Of a stretch of DNA of 64,000 nucleotides, positions 50,145 through 60,429 are shown piece after piece; within the stretch, counting starts at the first letter, position 1, and each line of letters starts with the position of its first letter. The position numbers and the translations under genes were made by a program. The stretch comes from Homalodisca vitripennis (lineage: Eukaryota > Arthropoda > Insecta > Hemiptera > Cicadellidae): assembly GCF_021130785.1 (NCBI RefSeq), contig NC_060214.1, forward strand, positions 7,875,001-7,939,000, read 5' to 3'. The notes below the pieces were generated by a model. The model did no database searches and was not told where the DNA came from. It worked only from the letters and a program-made list of their open reading frames with translations.

Positions 50145-50385
50145 GTAGTATAACGGGTACGGCGGTTATCGCGAGATAACCAAATCAAGCAACGTCGAGC
50201 GTGGCTGCTGCATGGATTGGTGACCGCTGAGCGATCCTGTCCTTGCAAGCAGCCCGCCTGCCCGGCCATTGGTGGTGGTTCGGAAGTCACTTTTAATTCA
50301 TTAGTCCCCAGGTTAAGTGTTAGAGAGGGCTTCTTAGCCTTAACTTTGCCTGGTAAAATAAGTCATTACTTTTAATGGACAAACG
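50145..50385 (+). mobile_element. 5S rRNA-derived SINE (SINE3-like)
   Basis: 'aagcaacgtcgagcgtggc' followed by 'tgcatggattggtgaccgc' (50188-50230) aligns with the internal promoter region of animal 5S rRNA (AAGCAACGTCGGGCGTGG..., TTGGATGGGTGACCGC). The remaining body, 'gtccttgcaagcagcccgcc' to 'cccaggttaagtgttagaga', is not 5S. It ends in 'ctggtaaaataagtcattac', a likely LINE-derived tail. This is the design of SINE3 elements, transcribed by Pol III from the 5S-type internal control region. The 5' part of 5S is missing or strongly altered. Confidence 0.7.
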
Positions 50386-51120
50386 AATTAGTCTGCATAC
50401 GTAAACCAGAAAAAATAACACTGAGGAACACCATACATAATGGAGTTATAAATGGTGTAATGAGTAATATGATGATACACGTTTCCTGTTCAGACGTTAA
50501 GGAATTTATTACACTTAGACATATCTAATTGTTATATTATATTTACTACAGGATATTGTCATATTACGAGCTTGTTGCTCCAGCCCAAAGTTTGGTGTAA
50601 GACAGAATCTAATATGGCCAAATGACCAAGAGGAAAGTACTCCTCATGGGCTTAATCCCGATACCGTATGCTACAATAGAAGCATTTTATCGAGATCCGG
50701 CAGTTGGTGTACATGCAAAGAAAGTCGCACCTCCAATTTGGTTGTCTGATCTGTGTTCTTAAAACTGCCAGATGGAAAATTTAAAAAAACCAACACAATT
50801 TGTTGCTTTCAGAAATCTTTTTATTTTTATTAAACTCGAACAGCTACAATAACGGGAGTTGCTTTATAAGTTAGCTTGTTTATTTTCCTACTGTTTACAA
50901 AAAATAACTTCGTGTTTTTTCGTCAACAACGAAACTGGTACCGGCTCTCTGAGCTTTTCAATAAAGTTACAACTTTGAACATCCATAACTCGAAAACTTG
51001 TGATCCGACTTGGACAAGATTTTTACACGAGATAGTTAAAAATGCTGTTTTTAAGTATAATATAACATTTCAGATTTATATGAGGTAAAAGTTGTTATAC
51101 AATCTTAACTTTTACGCTTG
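50386..51120. other. Intron 1, unassigned
   Basis: AT-rich, nothing recognised. Confidence 0.35.
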
Positions 51121-51130
51121 ACCGGACAGA

Positions 51131-51503
51131 GGGTCTTTTTCGTTTAAGGGCCAGCACAAAAGACCCTAGCTTGCCTATTCAAAACTCAGATCACGCGATG
51201 CTTGCCCGCTGCGCAGCGCTTTGCGCTGCTTGCTCTTTTAGAAAGAAAATTAACTCGAGCTTGCAAAGTCCAAGCCCAGATCAACTCACCACGCTAAAAC
51301 TCAGAACATAACTAACGCAGGTTACATTACAGGCAAAAGATAAGCGGCGCGCGTTTATCACTGAAAAGATAGGACGAGTTTATACTAGAAGTAGTACCTG
51401 GACTACTGCCCTACGAACTAATAACACCAAAAAAACGATTAAATGCACTGTCAGTCAGGTATAATATGTTTGTAAGGTGCTGGCCCTTAAAAGAAAAAGA
51501 CCC
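51131..51503. mobile_element. hAT-type MITE with perfect 8-bp target duplication
   Basis: A 373-bp element. The left end GGGTCTTTTTCGTTTAAGGG continues CCAGCAC, and the right end is its inverted copy (GTGCTGGCCCTTAAAAGAAA then AAGACCC). CGGACAGA stands on both sides (51123-51130 and 51504-51511). An 8-bp duplication with ~27-bp inverted ends fits the hAT superfamily. No ORF inside. Confidence 0.85.
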
Positions 51504-51589
51504 CGGACAGATACAAAATGCCGATCTCAAAGTCATTGTCTTGTCTACGTTATTTTGTAAATCACTATTTTAAACGCAAGTTTTATTAC

Positions 51590-51900
51590 TTTTTATTTGT
51601 TTATTACTTGCACGTTAGCGGCAAGCACCAGACTGCCCAGGGCTACGTTTGCGTGGCAAGGACTCGTTCGTATCCCGATGCTCTGAGAGTTACCATACGA
51701 GAGATGTTCGCACGAAAGTCGTTCACCGAGTTTTCTCTCGAACCGAAGCGAGCTGTGACGTGTATAGTCCCATCCCACGCTGCTGGAGCTGGATATCTCC
51801 AGACTAACAAGCCGTTCCAGCTCATTAAGTCTCATCTCGGATCCTTCATTAATGTGAAATCGTTTTGCAGAAGGATGAGAACAAATACGCGAGTCTTGTA
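51590..51900. other. CpG-rich islet, unexplained
   Basis: Open in both directions (127 codons on plus, 117 on minus), with many CpGs and a 'acgtgtatagtcccatccca' core that includes a TACACGTCAC word on the minus strand. The ORFs have no recognised domain and the plus frame starts in unrelated AT-rich DNA. It may be an alternative promoter or first exon about 2 kb inside intron 1, or a captured fragment. Confidence 0.3.
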
Positions 51901-52002
51901 GGCATTTCAAAACAACTGAAATCAATTTCAATGTATTTATTGACAAATTTATAGGTCCAGTAATATGTTTATGTACGAGCTAAATTAATTTCAATTGACC
52001 TC

Positions 52003-52398
52003 GCAGGGGCGTATATAACGGGGGCTCGGACCCCCCCCCCCGAAATTTTGAAAGACAAACATAAAAATTGCACACAGTAATTTTTTAAGCTAGAACACAT
52101 TTATGAGGTCCTAAAACTCAACGATTTCCCGGGTGAAGATTCTCAAATTATTTTCGAAGAAAATTTATTTCTGGGGGGGGGGGGAGAGAGGAGAGTTCTA
52201 ATTCCCTGGGTGACTGGGAAGTATAAAATACCCCCAAATTATACAGGCTCAGGAATCTTCCAACTGGAAATTCTTGAAGTTTAATACCTCATAAATGTGT
52301 TCTAGCTTAAAAGAAACTACTAGGTGGAATTATTATGTATGTCTTTCAAAATTTCGGGGGGGGGGGACCTTCAGGCCCCTTATTATATACACCCGTGG
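52003..52398. mobile_element. Foldback MITE with C/G tracts in its arms
   Basis: The left arm 'aggggcgtatataacggggg' continues with a C-tract, 'gaaattttgaaagacaaaca' and 'ctagaacacatttatgaggt'. All recur inverted in the right arm, ending 'tatacacccgtgg'. GACCTC occurs on each side (51997-52002 and 52399-52404), a candidate 6-bp target duplication. Confidence 0.75.
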
Positions 52399-52405
52399 GA
52401 CCTCA

Positions 52406-53470
52406 TGTAACTAATAACTTCCCACCCATAATGAATCCTAGATCCACCACTGAATTTAAATAACTAAAATTATATCTGCCAAAATTCATTGCTCTCAGCC
52501 AACAAAATAACTCAGGAAGGAAAAAATGTCTCCAAATATTTTCTTCATCTCTATTCTAAGTATCACTGCAGTATTGTCAGCCACAGAATCCAATATAGCC
52601 TCAATGTTGACCTATTATCATTTCAAGGGATTCTCCTATCCCATGGGGATTGGGAAAGGAATCAGAAGATATCATGTAAATGATGGCATAGGTTACAGTG
52701 TATAGATTATAGTTGTAAAAGTTAATCTTTGAGCTACTTAAAAGAATTGGAAATACGTGTTGCAATAAATTTAGATGATTTGGATTCAGCCGATTTTGAT
52801 GGCACGAACCAAAAGGAAATAGCCGGTACTCAACAACTTACGGGAAGAATAAGCTTGCATCTGTTTTACAATGGCGGTACAATGCAGCTCACGATCAAGT
52901 AAGTAAAACACACCACATTTCTAATATTTATCAAAATACTTTGCAATATTACTATTATTATGCTATAGAATATGTGAGTTAATTAAAATAGTATTTTTAT
53001 GTGTTAAAAATACGTTTATGCAGTTTTTTATATTCTTACAATTGAACGAAAGGCCACTCTACTTTCACTCAAGACTCTACTCACAATATTTCTGTTCGTC
53101 TCAAACCAGTAAAATCGATAGTAATAATCCAAGAGAGTAATAATCAATATATTAATTATTCCAAGAGAGCAAAAATAATAACACAATCAACAAACGTACA
53201 ATAGGGGCGTACCCTTATTTCTATTAAGAATAAAATAGACGGTATTCAGAACATAATGTAAATAAAGAAAATATAATGTGTCTTACAAATATTTTTTAGA
53301 ATGTAATGGTTTGAGTTGTACCTGACTTAACATACCCTTAAAGTAAAACTGAAACACGGAAGGGGTTCCCCATATAACCACGGGGTACGCTCCTGCGGCC
53401 GGATACATTTATACTGTTTAAAGTTGCACACTTGATAATTCCAACAGCGGAAAACAGGATAGGGGATATT
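52406..53470. other. Intron 1, 5' region
   Basis: AT-rich. 'gatccaccactgaattt' near 52440 is a lone end of the 'cagtggtggat' MITE family. Confidence 0.4.
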
Positions 53471-53473
53471 CCT

Positions 53474-53905
53474 AATGCGGATAATCTAAATACGGATAAT
53501 CAGAATGCGGATAATCCGAATACTGATAATCCGAATACGAATAAACCGAAACGCATAAACCGAATACTGATAATCCGAATACGGATAATCCGAATACTGA
53601 TAATCTGAATACTGATAATCCGAATACGAATAATACAAATACTGATAATCGGAATACTGAAAATCCGAATACTGATAATGCGAATACAGATAATCTGAAT
53701 ACTGATAATCCGAATACTAATAATACAAATACTGATAATCGGAATACTGATAATCCGAATACTGATAATGCGAATACGAATAACCCGAATACGGATAGTC
53801 CTAATACTAATAATTGGAATACTGATAATACATACTGATAATCTGAATACTGATAATACGAATAGGTATAATTCGAATACTGATAATCCGTACTTCATTA
53901 TGTAT
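53474..53905. repeat. 15-bp minisatellite next to exon 1, ~28 units
   Basis: Unit 'aatactgataatccg' with frequent point variants. The array ends about 50 bp from the exon 1 donor. The 15-bp period keeps a frame open on the minus strand (repeating Ile/Ser/Arg), which explains the 132-codon ORF; I do not call it a gene. Confidence 0.95.
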
Positions 53906-53957
53906 ACAGTCGTTGGATAATATGAACTCAGATAATTCTTAGTGTACTGTTACTAAC

Positions 53958-54068
53958 CTGGAGGGGCGGTTGCTGGTGGAAGAGGTGGGGGAGTTGAGGG
54001 CGAATGTTGACTCTGTTAAGGGAGAAGTCCATCTGCGTGTAGCTGCGACGCAGTTCCCCACCCGCCAT
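53958..54068 (-). CDS. Coding exon 1 of a PAM2/MIF4G translation-adaptor gene (start codon)
   Basis: Encodes residues 1-37, from MAGGELRRSYTQMDFSLN to HLFHQQPPLQ. The ATG at 54068 has a good context (AAG before it, G at +4) and no competing upstream ATG is close. The exon ends in phase 0 at a GTTAGT donor (53952-53957) and joins in frame to the exon at 27411-27495. I recognise no domain in these 37 residues, which are basic/aromatic and then Pro/Gln-rich. A pyrimidine-rich CTGTTCAAG sits directly before the ATG, so the exon could instead be internal with a 3' splice site there and a non-coding exon upstream. The call rests on the ATG, donor, phase match and local GC rise, and no homology to this segment was recalled. 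Confidence 0.62.
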
Positions 54069-54113
54069 CTTGAACAGACACAAAGTACACGCTCTCAGCT
54101 GTGGGTACTGCAG

Positions 54114-54119
54114 TTTATA
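54114..54119 (-). promoter_or_regulatory. Possible TATA box of the adaptor gene
   Basis: TATAAA on the minus strand, 46 nt upstream of the exon 1 ATG, which would place a start site near 54085 and leave a very short 5' UTR. The motif is common by chance in AT-rich DNA. No initiator element is obvious and the ATG may sit in a downstream exon, so this is weak. Confidence 0.2.
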
Positions 54120-56020
54120 ACAATGCAGATCAGACCGCCTTTCTCACACTTCACTGGATGAAATTGTTCCCAGGTCTGTTCTTAAACGCGTAAGTAATTT
54201 ACATAATATCTAGTTACCTTTTTACTGTTAGCAAATCGAACCGTGCTTCATTATAACCTCACTTGTAGTAGTAGTGTAAACATTGGTTGATGGCACCCCT
54301 AGAATTCGATCCTGGCATTGGAACAATACTCTAATGTCTCCCCTATAATTCCTCCCGGTTTCCTTATAATAAACCTCATTAAAATGATAAAAAAATGTTT
54401 TTATTACAGGCGAAATTTGGACTATACATTCCTCTTTACCAATTAACCTCAAAATAAATTAAACTAACATATACATACATTTATAACTGAACATAAATCC
54501 ATTTATTTATATAATATATTAAATGGACCTTAGCTTAAAAAACAAGTGTCAATAATTAATGTAACTTTATACATATTTATACTACTATTATTACAAGACA
54601 CAATCCATTCATGTCATAAGTCAGTGAACTAGCAGAGATCGAGTTGAAAGATTGATTTCAACCAAAACATAAACGGCTTAGCTCAAGAATCACAGCCAAA
54701 TAACTTAAATATGAGACAAACTATTGTACCTGAAATCATAAGTGTTAAATATTTGACTAAGAAAGAAAATCCTGAAGATTTTGCATTTTTTTAGAAGTCC
54801 ATGACCTCGATTGTCAATAAATTCCTTGAACACTTTATTCTTTATGCAATCAGTGTAGGTTGGAATCAGTGTAGTTTCAGCATTAATTTTGTCAAACAAA
54901 TCAAGAGTGTAAATCAATAACGAGAAATTAGTTGAATGAGAACTAATTTGTCGTAGGTTGTTAATAATCTATACATCACCAAAGGATCTCCTTCAAGCTA
55001 TAACGTATCCTATATTTCCTACATTCATTTGATATGACCTAAATATTATTTGCCTCGCTCTTGAATCCTCCCAGGGAGAAAGGGATACACGAAATATGTA
55101 CGATGGTCTCGACGTAGTAGTTGTTTTATTAAATGGCATTATGATAACAATGTAGATCTCTTGGTATTTGGATTTTTCCTCGGGAATTTCACCAGGCTAC
55201 ACCGTTTAATGAGTTTTCCAACATATCACCCAACTCTTCGAGAAGTTCTCCCCATAAAGAGACCAACCATAAAAAGTTCTTTTAATTTGTAAATAAACGG
55301 TACAGTATGGTTCAATATCAAACTAGAATGTTTAAAAGTTTGTTTCGGTTTACTGCAAATTTTAAACCGATTGATGTAAATAATATTTTCAGTTGAAAAG
55401 CTAGACAAAGATCTTGACATAGAACACAATATATTTTAAAACAAAGAAAAGTGAAGCCAAAACTAATTCTGTAAGTAAACATCCGTTTAATATTTTCTCA
55501 GAAGCTATCAAGTGTTTGTTTTAAATCTTTGCCTTTCTTGACTGCCTTTATCGTTCCTAAATATATCAGAGGAAATTTGCGGAATTCTTTATCTTAAAAA
55601 CATTTCTACCATACCCCTTATCTTATCTGCAACTGAAACTGGTTCCCCCTCCTCGGACACAAGTAGATAAAATCTGACTCCTAATCTCTTGACGTTTTGT
55701 TTAAACAATTTACTATTTCATATACAAATTTATTTAATACCACTCTCTGTTGGTGTGAAATGAAAACAATGAGAAGAATTTGGGAAGAGAAGTTTTCTAA
55801 TTGTCCGAGGAAATAGTGGGGAATGTTTGCGTGACATTCCGGTCACTAATTGACATTCCAATTCATGGTTGTCCTTGACATTCCTTTTCTACTTATTCTA
55901 TGTAACGTTTTAGTGTGTATTGAAATCAATGAACACATCCGCCATTCCATTATGAGAAATTGACACGAACAAAATAGTTGTTTCTTTAAAATCTTGTTTA
56001 AATATGGTTTTTAAAGCCGC
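54120..56020. other. Upstream flank of the adaptor gene
   Basis: AT-rich DNA, with no exon, element or convincing promoter motif beyond the weak TATA at 54114. Confidence 0.35.
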
Positions 56021-56039
56021 CCTTCTAAATTGCTCGACG

Positions 56040-56790
56040 AGCTTGTAGTAGCTGTGTAGCAAAGTCTGCTAAATGTTGCGTCTAAGCACGTAAGTTATGT
56101 AAAATTGCTAAAAGTTAGTAAAATTACTTATAGCAGATCGTGCTACATATAACTTTTAGCAAATATTTAACATAAGCAAGATTTGCTACAAGATTTTCCG
56201 GACATTTGCCATCGTTCAGTGATACAAAAAATCAGTAACACTACGTTTCGAGATCTGCAATCTGATCTCTTCTTCTGGTAAATAACTAACTTAACACATG
56301 ATTACAAACTATGTTAAAATTTAAAAATATCATACCAGAGTGTTGTGACATGCCTAGAGAGAGATTATAAACTACCATGTAGTGTGTCAACATCACTAAC
56401 TCTAAAACATGCACTTAATAAAAAACAAAACACAACATTAATTATTAATACTGAACTCGAATGCAGTAGATCTGTATTCAACCAACCACCTACGACTCGT
56501 CGTTTTATTTTAACCTAATTTGTAATTATGTGTTAGGTTCGTTATTTACCTGAAGAAGAGATCAGATTGCAGATCTCGAAACGTAATGTTACTGATTTTT
56601 TGTATAACTAAACGATGGCAAATGCTCGGAAAAATTCTGTTTCCTTCACAATCCTTCCATCGTCAAAAACATAAACTTCAAATAAAGAATTTGCTATAAG
56701 TAGAAAATCTCAGTTTTAAAAGCGCTACATATAACATGCAATATCTAGATTCTGCTATACTTAGCAAAACTTCTGCTATTCGTACCCAGT
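56040..56790. repeat. Host repeat interrupted by a MITE
   Basis: Words 'gctacatataacttttagca', 'tagcaaatatttaac' and 'gatttgctaca' to the left, and 'gaatttgctataagtag', 'gctacatataacatgcaat' to the right of 56192-56670, look like halves of one element or an inverted pair split by the insertion. Confidence 0.4.
56192..56670. mobile_element. Long-TIR MITE (about 130-160-bp inverted arms)
   Basis: The left arm has 'tttgccatcgttcagtgata', 'cgtttcgagatctgcaatct' and 'gatctcttcttctggtaaat'. The right arm has the same words inverted, ending with 'tccttcacaatccttccatc'. The right arm is longer, so the left terminus is truncated by about 30 bp. A solo arm lies at 3640-3800. Confidence 0.8.
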
Positions 56791-56892
56791 CGGTAAAGAT
56801 CAAAGAAACCTGGCCACATCTATTTTTTGCCAGATGTAGCAATGTTATACGCTGTATTTTTGTCCAGCATCTGCAACATGTAGCGTGTTTTG

Positions 56893-57192
56893 TCAATTAA
56901 GCGGACACCAGTCAAGCGCGAGCAACGTGCATGGTTTGTGTACGGTCTCTGTTTGTCTTGTGGACAGTTTTGAAATGGAACGTCGTGTCGTGACGGTGTG
57001 TGGGGCCGTCAGAATTATTAATTGACCTTTTCCGTGAATAGCTAGCTTATGGTATCCAAAGTGTCCGGATTTAAAAAATACGCAATAAAAACATGACGCT
57101 CGGTCCGGCAATAATAGAAATGCATACTCAAAATCTTCACTGGCAATTCTTGAGACGTTGAGGCTGCCATCAGATCTGATTACAGATCTCAA
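56893..57192 (-). pseudogene. Possible transposase N-terminal zinc-finger fragment
   Basis: The minus strand encodes SEDFEYAFLLLPDRASCFYC followed by VFFKSGHFGYHKLAIHGKGQ, then a Thr/Ser/Arg stretch with two further His. The 'CFYCvFFksG...H' pattern recalls the TTF/ZMYM-type zinc finger that opens many domesticated or hAT-type transposases. Nothing resembling the catalytic core follows. It is a remnant at best; low certainty. Confidence 0.35.
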
Positions 57193-57386
57193 TTAAGGTC
57201 CATTCGCATCTTCATGATCGAGATCTTTCAGCAAGTACTCCCACTGTACAAACCCCCCCTCCCGCGCTATTGCAACAAGTGACGGCAGAACCTCCTTCAA
57301 TCCTCTGACAGGTCAGTATCACAGTTATTCCAGCCGCAAGCACCAAGTTTCTGTTTAGCACATACAAGAGTCACTGATTTTAAATG

Positions 57387-57895
57387 TTATACAGGGTGTC
57401 CCGTAATTCACTGGACAAAGGTATACCACGTTATTGTTCAGGTCAAGACAAACATTTTTCATCATATGGCCATGGGTATCAAATGTTTAGTTTCTCATCT
57501 GTCTGTCTGTATGTGTTTTTTTTTATAAAAAAATTAATACCTTAAAAAGTATAAAAAAACTATACAAAATTAGACTCACATTGTTATGATAATTAGGACA
57601 GTTACTGAAAAGAATATCATGAAACTATCTTTAGTATTTTCAAAATGGTGGCCATTAAAACTTTTTAACTTTTTATATCTTAAAAACTAACATTTTTCTT
57701 AAGAATTGCAAGAATATTTTATAAAGGGGGTTTTCAAAAATATAATGACACTACAATTATTTAAATCGAATAATAAATAACTGATTTAGAGCAGATTTAC
57801 TGTGAAAAGACATGGCCCACATTGACAGATGCCGTATATTCAGTTTTTGTATTGTTGGCTATTCGCTGAGAACCACAATGTGGTCTTGTGGTCCA
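57387..57895. mobile_element. Rearranged relative of the 23.4-kb foldback MITE
   Basis: Starts 'acagggtgtcccgtaattca' and follows the left arm of 23447-24227 through 'ccacgttattgttcaggtca', 'acagttactgaaaagaatat' and 'atggtggccattaaaac'. Its core is partly in the opposite order: 'gattcgctgagaacc'-type words come last and 'ttgagcagatttactgtga' precedes them. The right arm is missing. Confidence 0.65.
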
Positions 57896-58149
57896 CCAAC
57901 TGCATTAAGGTAGTGGTGAATTGGATCTCAACTCAAGATTCACAAAGTAAACAAAGTTCATAAATGAGAAAATTAATATAACCTTTCAATAGCACGAAGT
58001 ATTCTTTAGTCACAAGCAACACACAATTCCATTAACACGCTCAAATTTCAAAGTCCACAAGGAACTGTTCCAGATCAACCTGTGACTAACTGACGTTCGC
58101 GATGAGTCTTCGGTGTCCATTTATTTCATTGTTTTGAATAGACGCCAAG

Positions 58150-58320
58150 CAGCTGCGTCACCGCGTACGAAATTGGCGTCACTCTTTGACGCCCGAATGA
58201 CGCCATCCTGACACTGTTTATGAGCTTTGGTACATTCCACACAATGAACCCTCGGTACAAAGCGTCACGGGCGTCAGCGTCATGACAAGCGTCACGAGCG
58301 TCATGAAAAGCGTCACTTGG
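58150..58320. repeat. Cluster of ten GCGTCA/TGACGC words
   Basis: Ten GCGTCA hexamers (eight forward, two reverse) in about 165 bp, several embedded in 'gagcgtcatgaaaagcgtca'-type tandem words. They resemble CRE/ATF half-sites but may be only a decayed short tandem repeat. Confidence 0.5.
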
Positions 58321-58468
58321 CACAAAGCTGTTTCTCAACTCTTGTGGTTGTCACACGATTTCGTGTCTGAAGACTCCACCAATTCCTTGACAAATGTTAC
58401 AAACAGCGCTTGCACACATTGAATTTGTTCGTTTGGCATAACACCTATGAACTAAGTGAGGTATAAAA

Positions 58469-60021
58469 CCCTTTTAGTGCCAGGGATATCGCTAGAAGAC
58501 GATTTAAAAACTCGCTTGAGTGCCGAGAGTCCCGCGCCGAAACGGGACGTTCCTACGCGAAGAGTGCTGGAGTCTCGCTCCGAGAAGAGACAGGGTCTTT
58601 TGTAGAAGAGTGCTGGAGTCTCGCTCCGAGAAGAGACGTTCCTACGCGAAGAGTGCTGGAGTCTCGCTCCGAGAAGAGACGTTCCTACGCGAAGAGTGCC
58701 GGAGTCTCTCGCTCCGAGACGATTTCTATTTCGTTTGTAGTACCTCTATAACTTATCCATCATACTGTCTGATATCAAACCAGACAAAAAATGAACTAAA
58801 TTAACCTTTTCAACTACTATTTCAACTTTTTAATGCTGTTAGGTGACGTAAACAACTAACTAAAAGACAACAGTTTCTCAGTTGGATCGCGATAGCGGTG
58901 TCGTGACAAATAGCGGAGTGTTTTTTAAGTTATATAATTGTGCGTTTTTATTTATTGTCAATGTTTCTAAGTTATATCAGATAATAAGATTAATTTTAAA
59001 AAAGTGATAACAGTCACTTCCGAGTGTTCATGAAGACAGTGTTGTAGAGTTTGTTTAAAAAATGCCTGAATAAGGTAATGTTTGTGTTTTTAGTTTCGTT
59101 TTGAGTAATTATTGTTATATTACACATGATTTTGCATTGTTTTGAATAGCTTTTATCATTAAAGCATTAAAAATTCTAAAATAATTAAAAAAAGCTTTTT
59201 ATGGTGAAAAATAAACTTTGACTGAATATGTTCTAAAACCCTGTGCTTTTTAGCAAAAGAAACCTCTAGCGCTTGAATAATTTTTATAATTGTGTTTATT
59301 GTACAATATTAGGTTTATTACAAATGATTTTAAGGGTGTTTTTAAATGCTCTTTATCATAAAAGTATTAAAATTTAAAAATAAAGTTTTCTTATATTAGT
59401 TATATTATCTTAAACTAGATTTTTATTTTGTTTCCGTAGAAAAGTGACTGTCTAAATTTTTAATGTTTAAATTATATAAACATCATGTTATATATTTTCT
59501 AGTGGATAATTCATTTACCTTTCAAACGAATCAAAAAGGAGCTTTTAATAATAAAAAATAAATTTTAAGTTTTTTTTCTGAAACCTTGGGTTTTAGTAAA
59601 AATAATCTCTAGTAATTAACTATTTATAACTATTTTGTTTATGCTACAATATTAGATAACTACATGTGATTTTGGGTTGTTTTTAAATTCTCTTTATCAT
59701 GATAGTATTGAAATTTCAAAATAAAATTGTTTATATTTGTTTTTTATTTTATTTTGTTTCTGTGGAAATGTTGCTGTTTAAAGTGACTTGTTAATTAAAA
59801 AAATTATATAAAAAAATGTAAATAGTTTTTTGATACGTAATTCATTTACCTTTAAAAAGAAGTAAAAAGGAGATTTTTACGATCAAATATAAATTTTATG
59901 TAAATTTTTCCTAAAACCTTGCGTTTTCGTCCAAAACCCTCTAGCACTTTTCGCATAGTCACACAAAAAATAACTCGGCACTTTTCAACGTGGATTTGAT
60001 TTTTCTCTGGCACTAAAAGGG
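58469..60021. mobile_element. piggyBac-type nonautonomous element with internal repeats
   Basis: Perfect 14-bp inverted ends CCCTTTTAGTGCCAG/CTGGCACTAAAAGGG, with TTAC to the right and AAAA to the left (a decayed TTAA is possible). Inside are a 43-bp tandem block (58552-58730), then three diverged AT-rich segments each with 'ttatcat.a.agtattaaaa'-like words (about 59150, 59360, 59700). 'aaaaccttgcgttttcgtcc' and 'aaccctgtgctttttagca' words also recur. 1.55 kb, no transposase. Confidence 0.65.
58552..58730. repeat. 43-bp tandem repeat, four copies
   Basis: Unit 'cctacgcgaagagtgctgga' plus 'gtctcgctccgagaagagac', GC-rich, inside the element at 58469-60021. One copy has a substituted spacer ('agggtcttttgtag'). 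Confidence 0.9.
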
Positions 60022-60429
60022 TTACATGCTAAAAGACGGGTACGGACGTCGGACATTATGTTAATGTGCGCCGCTGGAAGTCGTAGGAAGTAACGAATGC
60101 GCGCCCAGTTAGGGCGGTGAAGGTCGCATCCAACTGTAATGAGTCATAACACAAACGGAGCTTGCATACAGACAAACACAGCTAACGTCAACTGATACAG
60201 GTGGTCGATTGGTTAAGTGAAGAATTGTTAGCAATTCCCTTATTGTCCAAGTCCGTCTGAGCAATATCACTTAAAGAAACATTCCAGAGGCTTGAAACTT
60301 AGTATATCTTTGTATAAAAAAACCTTATTCATTTTTGGTTCAAATGTATATCTGTCAGCTTGTTAGTTCGATAACTTTTGATAGAAAGGTCTTAGTGACT
60401 TGAAATTCAGAACATAGTGTCCTCTTGTT
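60022..60429. other. Unassigned spacer
   Basis: Slightly GC-richer start (60030-60200), then sequence with 'gaaacttagtat'-type words related to the array that begins at 60897. Confidence 0.35.

Noticed and set aside
53500..53898. 132-codon Ile/Arg/Ser repeat ORF on the minus strand
   Set aside because: Pure translation of a 15-bp minisatellite.
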